Assembly: GCA_030141605.1 (NCBI GenBank)
Contig: JAQGDQ010001377.1
Span: forward strand, 1 to 43,863
Direction: 5' to 3'
From: Tubiluchus corallicola
Taxonomy: Eukaryota > Priapulida > Priapulimorpha > Priapulimorphida > Tubiluchidae
Length of the DNA stretch: 43,863 nucleotides
This document shows positions 35,001-43,863 of this stretch, piece after piece (the stretch's first letter is position 1; the number at the start of each line of letters is the position of its first letter). A program made the position numbers and the translations under genes. Under the pieces are notes generated by a model that was given only the letters and a program-made list of their open reading frames with translations, made no database searches and was not told the origin of the DNA.

Positions 35001-38000
35001 ATGGTTAGCTTTAATTGTACTAAGTGTAATAAAACTTGCAAAGCAAATCAAAACTCAATTCTATGTGATGTGTGTTCCCTCTGGACACATCTAAAGTGTA
35101 CAATGTTGTCTCATCATGATTTTGTAAATTTAGCAAGTTCTAATGACAGTTACTTCTGCCAGCAATGCATTAATGATGTGCTTCCTTTGCAGTTCATTGA
35201 TGATGATGAATTTATGGAAATGACTAATCACTATCAATTTTCTAATTTTGTAAAAGATTTATCTTGCTTTTCATCAATTTATGACTCTTCTTCGCTAGTC
35301 CACTGTAATAGAGATGATACAGACATCGACAATTATAGACTTCAGTATGACAGCAAATACATTAATCTTGCAAATCTGAGTAGTGATAAATCCACAGATA
35401 AAGCAAACAATGACACAATTATAATACACTTTAACACATCAAGTTTGAGGAAATACTATTCAGACATGACTGATACATTAACACAATTTCAAAAAATGCC
35501 TGAGTTAATAGCGATCTCGGAAACCAGAATTCACGAATCTGACACTTTTTTATGTAACATTCCAGGATATTCTTTCTTACATTATGATTCCAATACAGCT
35601 GCTGGTGGCGTAGGTGTGTATGTAAAATCTAACCTCAATTTTAAAATTAAACCTGAATACAAAATAAGAACTTGTAAAAATGTTATTGTTAATGGGATTA
35701 GTACAACTAGTAGACTAGCACTTGAGGACCTGTGGCTTGAAATTGCTTCCACCGATAACAAAAAATCTTTTATATTTGGAATAATATATAGGCATCCAAA
35801 CACCCCAGTCGAACATTTTCATGACGAATTAGAATCAGTTCTTTGCACTATCAATTCCACAGGCAAACCAGCTTATATATGTGGAGACATTAATATAGAC
35901 TTATATCAACATGATAACAAACCATTTATTAATAAGTATCTCAACATGCTCTTCTCAAATCAATTTACACCAATTATCACGCGACCAACTAGAATTACTC
36001 CAACGTCACACACCCTAATTGATCATATTTATACTAATAATCTTTCTACACCCATCACATCTGGCATCATTACTAACCCCATAGCGGACCACTTGCCAAT
36101 ATTTGCCATTATAAGAAATACTAATCTCCTGCACAACAACATTAAAAAAACAGTCAGATGTACGAGATCATTCAATCAAGGTAACTTTTTAAGCGAGCTT
36201 CAAGTTAATATAAGTAACCTAACACTGAATGATGGCGAAGCAGACATACACTCTTACTGCTCATAATTCATGGACTCGTTTAAAACATTACTTGACAAAC
36301 ATGCCCCACTCAAAACGTTATCAAGGAAAAACTCAAAAACTGTAGCTAAACCATGGATCACTCCCGGCATTCTCAATTCTATTAAAACAAGAAGCCGTAT
36401 GTATACAACACACAAGTTATCCAACTCACTGTATAAGCAAAATTTATATAAAACATATTCTAACAAACTTAATCACATCAAACATGCATCCAAAAAGAAG
36501 TATTACTCCCAGATCTTGCTTGCAAACAAAAATAACATGAAACAAACTTGGAGCACTATCAATGAACTTCTCAAAATTAAAAAAAAGACAGCAAGTATAA
36601 TGCCAACTAAAGTTCGTTACCAAGGCACAACCTCATGCGACCCGCACCATAAAGCTAATGCTTTTAACAGTTTTTTTGCAAACATTGGTATATCACTGGC
36701 ATCACGCATAACACAACCCCAAAACTGTAAGTATACAGACTATTTAATGCATCCCCAAGAAAATTCTTTCTATATCACACCAGTTAGCGAAATCGAGATT
36801 TCCCAAGCTATTGATAGACTAGATCCCAATAAAGCAAAAGGCCCTTATGACATCCCAATTACATATTTCAAAATGTCAAAAAACATAATCTTAGCTCCGC
36901 TTACAAATCTGTTTAATGCGTCAATTCTGACTGGGACATTCCCCGACACTTTAAAACTGGCAAAAGTAATCCCCATATATAAAAAAGATGATCCAAACGA
37001 GCTGAACAACTACCGACCCATCTCACTCATATCACCCATTGCCAAAATTTTTGAGTCAATTTTATATAAACGCCTGATGACATATTTAATCAAAAATGAT
37101 ACAATATCGTGTTTTCAATTCGGTTTCCGCAAAAATCATTCCACAATATTAGCAACTGCTGAAATCATAGACAATCTTCTGACAAACCTAAACAATAAAT
37201 TACTTACCTGCGGCATCTTTCTTGATTTAACAAAAGCTTTTGACACCGTTCAACACGACATTCTACTCAACAAAATGGACTATTATGGTATCCGTGGAAT
37301 CACGCAAAAACTATTCCAGTCATATCTTACGAACAGACACCAATTTACGGTAGTTGACAATTTTGCCTCTGACCTATGCTCAATACAATGTGGTGTACCT
37401 CAAGGATCCACCTTGGGTCCACCTCTTTTCCTGATATATATAAATGACCTCCCTCTTTGTACTAACATGCAAACACGACTTTTTGCTGATGACACTAACC
37501 TCTTCTTAGCAGACAACGATACGCAAAATCTTGAGCTTAAAAGTAATGAAGAACTGATCAAAATTAACACATGGATGCGTACAAATAAGTTAACAGTAAA
37601 CTATAATAAAACAAAATTTATGATCATAAGAAATAAATTTGAAAACAATGAAAACTCCATTATAACAGTATCCATGCAAGACTGTTTATTAGAACAAGTA
37701 TCAGACATAAAATATCTGGGCGTCTACATAGATGACACCCTTAATTGGTCAACACACATAAAAAATATTACCTACAAAGTAAGCAAAGTTACAGGTATAT
37801 TTTTTAAATTGAGGCATTACTTGAGCACGGATATACTAAAAATGATTTACTTTGCCATTGTGTACCCACACATTAACTATTGTATCTTATCGTGGGGCAC
37901 AGCAAAAAAATCTGTTTTGAAACCACTTACAGCAGCACATAACAAAATTATCAAAACAATGACTTTTGCTGGGTTCCGAGATCATGCTACCCCCTCCTAT

Positions 38001-38306
38001 TATGCTTTGCAATTATTAAAAATTAATGAAATTTATAAGCTTGAGTTAGCGAAATTCATGTTCAACTATAAAAAGGGCATTCTACCTAAATTATACGGCA
38101 ATTATTTCAAAAAGATTAGTGACGTTCATCAGTATTCTACAAGAGCAGCTACCAAACAAAACTATTTTCAGGAAAGATTTAACACAACAAAAGGTTTACA
38201 AACTTTAAAACATAATGGTACAGTTCTATGGAATACTCTTTCAGATGATCTTAAGCAATCAACTAGTATCTGTCACTTAAGTAAATTATATAAATGTCAA
38301 CTCTAG
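35001..38306 (+). pseudogene. LINE-B ORF2: PHD-like finger, APE endonuclease, reverse transcriptase (one stop)
   Basis: 1,102 codons in one frame, broken only by TAA at 36264-36266; the frame resumes at once (next ATG 36270). Residues 1-60: PHD-like C4HC3 finger (C-T-K-C, C-D-V-C, W-T-H-L-K-C, C-Q-Q-C). Endonuclease motifs: I-S-E-T-R, G-G-V-G-V-Y, Y-R-H-P-N, G-D-I-N-I-D, L-I-D-H-I-Y, A-D-H-L-P-I-F. RT motifs: F-L-D-L-T-K-A-F-D, G-V-P-Q-G-S-T-L-G-P, L-F-A-D-D-T-N, Y-L-G-V-Y-I-D-D. All catalytic residues I can identify are present. The stop lies between the endonuclease and the RT. ATG 35001 follows the ORF1 stop by 37 nt, which suits bicistronic LINE organisation. Confidence 0.9.
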
Positions 38307-38828
38307 CAAACTTATCACTGAACAACTTTTATTCCTTTTGCAAGAGCAGTTACTGTTATAGCAGGATCAATTAACTTCCATATTTAATTGTTTATTGTCT
38401 AACTTCTGTAGATCATTTTCAAAGTCTGGACTCCAATTGTCAATCTCCTCATGCAGTCATACAGGTAATTTTTTGTGCTCTAACTATCTGCCAATTTATT
38501 TTACATCAGATCATCAAAAATCGCTCTGTATTTTTTTTTTTACATTATGCTTGCATTATAAAGTAAATTTCAGTTGCCATTGTTATTATGTTCCTGATGT
38601 CAGATTTTTATTTCAGTTCTTGTTTCAGTCCTTATTTCAGTTATCTTCAGTTTGATTTTTTTATTATTATTATTATGCACTTATTATTACTGTGTATGAA
38701 TTGTACTAACACATTATAAGCATATCATTATCAATTTTATGTCATTCCTAACAATTTAATTTTTATTATAAGCAGTACTACACTAATACACTGTAGCATA
38801 GCGCCTTTAAAAATGTTCATCACTAACC

Positions 38829-38873
38829 AAAGGGCAGCTGACTAGATGACCAATTGGTCTTTCGCTGCCCTTT
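38829..38873 (+). other. LINE-B 3' UTR stem-loop
   Basis: AAAGGGCAGC (38829-38838) pairs perfectly with GCTGCCCTTT (38864-38873). The loop contains the perfect palindrome GACCAATTGGTC (38848-38859). It may be the RT recognition structure of the element. Confidence 0.7.
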
Positions 38874-38962
38874 CTTCACATTTTGTTGCTAAATTAATTG
38901 TATTGTAACTGTGCGTGTGTTAAAAGATAAATAAAAGATTATTATTATTATTATATTATTAT

Positions 38963-39333
38963 ATGCCCGCAACACATTTACATTTGTATATAGATGAACA
39001 GTATGTGAAGCTATTCTTGTGCAGAAATAATAAAAACTTGTGTGTATTATGAAACTGTTGTAAATGTGTAATGTGAAATAAATAACTTATGAGAGTATGG
39101 TTAGAGCCAAGCTGGCCTTTGCGATGCTCCCCAATTCTAGTACAAACACGATGACCGGCACACACCACTTGAAGAAATTGCCAAGTCGTTCACACTTGCT
39201 AGTTCACTTTCAGATCTACGTCTGAACATCATTATTATCTTAGATGCTTCTGTTATGTATACGTTGGGCGTGGAGTAGGGCACTAGCCGAAATAGGGCAA
39301 TTGGTGCACACAGGCTAGCCCAAGTAGGATGCA
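38963..39333. repeat. Dispersed repeat B, copy 2, right half
   Basis: Matches 25493-25660 and then 25830-26082, with the intervening about 170 nt absent. Together with 34386-34792 it brackets LINE-B. Confidence 0.8.
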
Positions 39334-40430
39334 TAGTGGATTCATAACTATGTACAACTGAATAAAGGAAGCACTATTTGGAATTTAAACAACCTCGTGC
39401 TTTTTTATGGAATGACAGTCCATGTGAATTACTGAAATCTTTCATTTGTGAATCTAATGTTAATTAATTTAAAGTTTTCCTCTCCCTGCGTTTAAGACAA
39501 TAATTACTGTTTTACTTTGCCCGATTCAAGTTAATAAATTAACGATAGTTTAGTTTAGTTTTAGTTTATTTATTTGCACTTTGCAATAATTTATTTAAAA
39601 TAAAAGTGCTGGGACTGCCAGCGTGTATATAACATAATAAAGTATACTTAAAATACTTATAATAAGATGAACGGATGCACATTGGGCCTATCTGATTTTA
39701 ACAAATTAATTAACAAGATATTTCAGTCGATTATCGCACAGTTCCTCATAAAATTTTGTACGGAAAACAACTTACGAAAGCCCTAGTTAGTATTTGACAC
39801 ACTAAAAAACAAAGATTAGTGGAATGTTATTAAAATATAGTCCTATTATGGTAAATTTCATCTTGTATACCCATTTCACATGTCCAACGTACTTTAGCTA
39901 AACTTTTATAATTTTAAACTATTAACGATTATAATATTAGTTCAAGTCATTATCAGTTTAAAGTTTACGAAAGCCAATATATTAAAAAATAATTTCTTGG
40001 AGATTGGATTAACAACAGCTAAATTAATCATTATCAATTTTGTTTCAATTGTGATTTATTTAGATGCTTGCCAACAAAATGCTTTTTGTGTAAACAATAA
40101 TAGTAAACAAATAAAAGATCTGATAGCAAAGTTGCTTCTTCCACCACTCAGTGACTGATATAAAGCTTGTAAAGTGACATAATTACTGGCATTGCATAGG
40201 ATTATGTCTCTGTGAACTGAAATATATTCAGATTTAAACTGAATTTATTTTCATTTTAATAATTGAATACAACAAATATTTTCGTGTTTGGTTTAGACCA
40301 CTTGTTGCCAAAATGGCGGAGAATATTACAATGGTAAATGTTACGTTTTTCGCAAAGATCGTGTTACCTAATGAAAAGCAATGCTGATTTCCAAATGGAA
40401 GCTAAGTGAATTGGTTGCCATAGAAAGATG
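39334..40430 (+). other. AT-rich intergenic region
   Basis: About 1.1 kb with no credible gene, RNA gene or named repeat. The stretch 39547-39640 (TTTAGTTTATTTATTTGCAC..., then AAAAGTGCTGGGACTGCCAGC) looks like an old repeat end, but I cannot assign it. Confidence 0.5.
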
Positions 40431-40886
40431 CCTGCCATTGCACAAGCTGTGGTTAGTTTCTGATGTAAGCAATAGCAGTGTTCGGCTGCCATTAATTAAC
40501 TTTCTAAGCTAATTATTCAAGTATAAGGAACAATTGCTAGCTTTTATAGGCAAGAAAATGTATAATTCGGACAGTAAATTAAAATGAGATTGAGTCTAAA
40601 CAATCGTCCGGTTTTCCTTTAAAGAATATTTTTATTGACAAACAAAAGATAGCTATTTAGTTTATTTAAAGTGTTTCAAGCTTTGTCCATGTCGCTAAAA
40701 TATAACACGAGTAAAAATATCTTGGACAACCAAATTAGAGGGCAGCTCCATCTGCGAGGGCCTATAATTTCATTAGCCTAGGGGCCCTAAAGGGTCATAA
40801 TCCAGCCCTGATTACCAGGTGCATCTTACGTGTTTGGATCAAGTCGGTACGGATTTCGTTTGCAACAGTTGTAAAGCCAAGCCGTA

Positions 40887-41247
40887 GAAATACATGTTGA
40901 CAGTCATGTACAGATAGGTGTTGACAGCGGTGGAAATACGTGTTGACAATCGTTGTAAGATACGTGTTGACAGTCCTGTACAAATACGTGTTGACAGTCC
41001 TGTACAGATACATATTAACAGTCGTGTACAGATACATGTTGACAGTTGTGTGCAAAAACGTGTTGACAGTCTTGTACAGATACGTGTTGACAGTTGTGTA
41101 CAGATATGTGTTGACAGTCGTGTACAGATACGTGTTGACAGTCGTGTGCAGATATGTGTTGACAGTCGTCTGCAGATATGTGTTGACGGTCATGTACAGA
41201 TAGGTGTTGACAGCCGAGGAAATACGTGTTGACAGTCATGTACAGAC
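40887..41247 (+). repeat. 24-bp minisatellite B (about 15 units)
   Basis: Same unit as minisatellite A, with more divergence between units (for example GACAGCGG and GACAATCG variants). It sits at the same place in the module as array A but differs in unit number and order. Confidence 0.93.
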
Positions 41248-41925
41248 TTGTTAATTGATACTTGTGAATGATTATTAAGAATGAAAAGTCAAAGGAAAAT
41301 GTATATACCATGTCATGCATTTGAAAAACATTGATGGCTCATTGCTTAACAAAAGCGTATGTAGCTTTTACTCGATAAATGAATCTGGTTTGGCAGGTTC
41401 TTCAAGTTTTAGTTCATGGTTTTTAAGACGTTCATTTTTGGATATTGTAGTAGTAGTTAAAACAAGAAGTGTGTAATGTGATTTTAGTCTATATAGCTTG
41501 AGATGTACCATCTCTGTTGCTGACGTCGGAACATGTTTTTTATATACTAATGCCACTGCTTTCTCAAGTCGTCAAATCCAATACATCACACTAACATGCA
41601 CACACATTAAATGGTATAAAAATACACTACACTATATCACATATATTAAACTAAATAATATACATTAAATTATATTTTACTTTTAAAATTGTTTTATATC
41701 GAAACTCACAAATTACATCATATAATAACACTACATCTAAAATTACATATTATACTAAAAAGTTATTACAGTACTTTTTGAAATCGTTCACTAATACAGT
41801 GTATAGATAATTTTCGGTAGGACAGTATTCATAATAGAAGCTTTAATTTAGTTTACAATATACAGGTCAACAAAAGAACAGACAGTTTTGCATCAAATTT
41901 GCACCTAAGTGTGTCCTATGGATAC

Positions 41926-42392
41926 ATACACTCAACCTTGGATATAAGGGACACCTCCGGAAAAAATCGTCTTTTTTATCAGGTGTCCCTTATAGCCGAA
42001 GTGGAGTCAAACCGAGGGTGTATCTAGACCTGAACTTTTCTGTACTTTTACCCATCTTTTATAGATTATTGCTACACATTCAGTGCAAACGGCATGTAGG
42101 AAGCTCCTTCAGTGATGTGAGATGTATGTGACTGCGGAACCTGAGCTGTTTGAAGGGCGAGTTTACGAAAAATTGAGCTTAAAAATCCATCAATTTCGCT
42201 TCGATTATAGGGTTCCTTATATGCGAGGTAATTTACCTGGGTTTCTAATACGCGGGACCTGAAGATATCGTTCCTTATAACTGAAAGTCCCTTATATGCG
42301 AGTACCTTATATATGAAGATTTTTACATAAGAAAAACGTTACGAAAAATCAGGACCAGTGTTTGTGGTCCCTCATAAGCAAGTACCTTATAC
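41926..42392 (+). repeat. Repeat rich in (T)CCCTTATA motifs, copy 3 (longest)
   Basis: Carries both right-hand segments that are deleted in copy 1 and in copy 2, ending with a second GTACCTTATA. It therefore best represents the ancestral form. Confidence 0.6.
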
Positions 42393-42811
42393 CTATTTGA
42401 CAAAGACTATTGCTTTAGCAAATGACTAGTTTTCTAGTCTAAATGAATACTCCTATTTTTCCAACTCTAACTTCATAAATTGAACCTAAGCTGCAATGTT
42501 GGTTGGTTGTTCATTCGTTCGTGAGTCAGTGGGTAAGTTGGCGAGCTAACCAGTTGGGTAATCAAGCAATCTGCCGTAAGTCACTCCATTAGCCCGTTAG
42601 TACGCTAGTTGGTAATCATTTATTTTTTCTTTGTATCGTCTTTTGTTTATTTGCTCATAGATTTAAGTAATCCGTGACTAACTGACTGACCAACTGCTAG
42701 TGTGTTTTAATGGTTGATGCCACAAGTATTCAAACAGAACATTAAAGTCACCAGTCTGTCTTTTTTACAACAGACAACTATCATGATTACACGATGGCAT
42801 CTGTAACATGT

Positions 42812-42973
42812 TGACTCATTGTAATGTCTATGTTGACTCATTGTAATGTCTATAATGACTCACTGTAATGCCTATGTTGTCTCTTTGTAATGTCTTTGTT
42901 GATTCATTGTAATGTCTATGTTGACTCATTGTAATGCCTATGACTCATTGTAATGTGTATGTTGACTCATTGT
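42812..42973 (+). repeat. 22-bp TGACTCA tandem array, copy 3 (about 8 units)
   Basis: The largest of the three arrays, directly abutting the zinc-finger stop. Six of about eight units carry TGACTCA; the others read TGTCTCT and TGATTCA. Confidence 0.75.
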
Positions 42974-43863
42974 CTATGCCGTATGAGTGTTTATGTGCCT
43001 GAGAAGACTACCTCGCTCAGAAAATGATTTGTCACATAAGTCACATCTGTGGGGCTTCATTCCAGTGTGAGTGTTCATGTGCTTGAGAAGATTACCTCGC
43101 TGAGAAAACGATTTGTCACATAAGTCACATTTGTGGGGTTTCATTCCAGTATGAATGTTCATGTGCTTGAGAAGACTACCTCGCTCAGAAAATGATTTGT
43201 CACATAAGTCACATTTGTGGGGTTTCATTCCAGTATGAGTGTTCATGTGCCTGAGAAGATTACTTCGGACAGAAAATGATTTGTCACATAAATCACATCT
43301 GTGGGCTTTCATTCCAGTATGAGTGTTCATGTGCTTGAGAAGATCACCTCGCCGAGAAAATGATTTGTCACATAAGTCACATTTGTGGGGTTTCATTCCA
43401 GTATGAGTGTTCATGTGCGTGAGAAGATTACATCGCACAGAAAATGATTTGTCACATAAGTCACATTTGTGGGGTTTCATTCCAGTATGAATGTTCATGT
43501 GCTTGAGAAGATCACCTCGCCGAGAAAATGATTTGTCACATAAGTCACATTTGTGGGGTTTCATTCCAGTATGAGTGTTCATGTGCGTGAGAAGATTACA
43601 TCGCACAGAAAATGATTTGTCACATAAGTCACATTTGTGGGGTTTCATTCCAGTATGAATGTTCATGTGCTTGAGAAGATCACCTCGCCGAGAAAATGAT
43701 TTGTCACATAAGTCACATTTGTGGGGTTTCATTCCAGTATGAGTGTTCATGTGCGTGAGAAGATTACATCGCACAGAAAATGATTTGTCACATAAGTCAC
43801 ATTTGTGGGGTTTCATTCCAGTATGAATGTTCATGTGCTTGAGAAGATCACCTCGCCGAGAAA
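42974..43863 (-). CDS. C2H2 zinc-finger array protein, copy 3 (N-terminal part outside window)
   Basis: Open from the right edge of the window to TAG at 42974-42976. Ten complete fingers plus part of an eleventh are visible. Helix residues from the window edge: RRGDLLK (partial), then VRCNLLT and RRGDLLK alternating three times, then VRSNLLR, ERGSLLK, QRGNLLK, ERGSLLR. The product ends H-I-N-T-H-T-A. The alternating pair forms a 168-bp higher-order repeat. Otherwise the fingers and linkers equal those of the other copies. The start codon and total finger number are unknown because the array continues beyond the window. Confidence 0.88.
   Translation of the reverse strand, partial: SRRGDLLKHMNIHTGMKPHKCDLCDKSFSVRCNLLTHMNTHTGMKPHKCDLCDKSFSRRGDLLKHMNIHTGMKPHKCDLCDKSFSVRCNLLTHMNTHTGMKPHKCDLCDKSFSRRGDLLKHMNIHTGMKPHKCDLCDKSFSVRCNLLTHMNTHTGMKPHKCDLCDKSFSRRGDLLKHMNTHTGMKAHRCDLCDKSFSVRSNLLRHMNTHTGMKPHKCDLCDKSFSERGSLLKHMNIHTGMKPHKCDLCDKSFSQRGNLLKHMNTHTGMKPHRCDLCDKSFSERGSLLRHINTHTA

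Larger units (their letters stand above)
34793..38962 (+). mobile_element. LINE-B: nearly intact CR1/L2-like LINE, 5'-truncated
   Basis: The element starts inside ORF1 and contains a full-length ORF2 with one stop, a 3' UTR with a stem-loop, and an (ATT)n tail at 38939-38962. It sits inside repeat B, giving clear outer boundaries. The PHD-like N terminus, the endonuclease and the RT motifs (F-A-D-D; G-V-P-Q-G-S) fit the Jockey/CR1/L2 group; the exact clade is not claimed. Confidence 0.88.
40431..43863 (-). repeat. Zinc-finger module, copy 3 (runs off the window)
   Basis: 40431-41585 matches 26500-27715 (including a minisatellite). The sequence then skips about 1.2 kb of copy 2 and continues from about 41590 as in 19490 and 28930, through the zinc-finger ORF. 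Same orientation as copies 1 and 2. Confidence 0.88.

Noticed and set aside
38395-38655. 86-codon open frame after LINE-B ORF2
   Set aside because: It lies in the LINE-B 3' UTR, is low complexity (Phe/Leu/Ser) and has no similarity to LINE proteins.
42974-43863. Regular direct repeats resembling a CRISPR array
   Set aside because: The 84-bp periodicity is explained fully by C2H2 zinc-finger codons, and the 'spacers' are coding. The genome is eukaryotic.

Overview
This is metazoan (invertebrate-type) nuclear DNA. It is AT-rich, with phase-1 single-domain exons separated by GT-AG introns, tandem C2H2 zinc-finger arrays, three non-LTR (LINE) retrotransposons, transposon-like inverted-repeat elements and micro/minisatellites. 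I cannot name the species from the sequence alone.

Positions 1-6661 (+) hold the 3' part of a modular extracellular gene. Twelve EGF-like exons (111-120 nt each, all phase 1-1) are followed by two Ig-like exons. The 5' end lies outside the window. Several EGF exons and their introns are recent tandem duplicates.

Positions 6842-18674 (+) are one uninterrupted coding exon of about 11.8 kb and are the most striking object here. It starts in the middle of an EGF domain, encodes seven more EGFs, and then nine super-repeat blocks. The full block is thyroglobulin type-1 (Tg1), six WAP four-disulphide-core domains, an antistasin-like domain with an attached Cys-rich module, and one WAP. Six blocks are complete and three are contracted. 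I count 9 Tg1, 45 WAP and 9 antistasin-like domains. An acidic stalk, one transmembrane helix and a short basic tail close the protein. All three families contain known protease inhibitors (Tg1 against cysteine proteases, WAP and antistasin against serine proteases), so a cell-surface poly-inhibitor or defence scaffold is a reasonable inference. Key loops are diverged, so inhibition is unproven. Whether the EGF/Ig exons and the giant exon form one gene is unresolved: the second Ig ends in a stop and the giant exon lacks the first half of its first EGF.

Positions 18861-43863 are repeat-rich. One module carrying a minus-strand C2H2 zinc-finger ORF occurs three times in the same orientation (about 18.9-22.4 kb, 26.5-31.8 kb, and 40.4 kb to the window end). 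The zinc-finger ORFs have 10 (+1 frameshifted), 12 and at least 10 fingers. Scaffold and linker are nearly invariant, and variation is concentrated at the DNA-contact positions of the helix. Between the modules lie LINE-A (22.8-25.0 kb, + strand, CCCH finger, decayed and internally deleted), LINE-C (31.8-33.7 kb, - strand, decayed, 3'-truncated), LINE-B (34.8-39.0 kb, + strand, 5'-truncated but with ORF2 broken by a single stop), a dispersed repeat that LINE-B interrupts, and two 24-bp minisatellite arrays.

The main lead is the giant Tg1/WAP/antistasin protein. The second is the homogenising zinc-finger family beside it.
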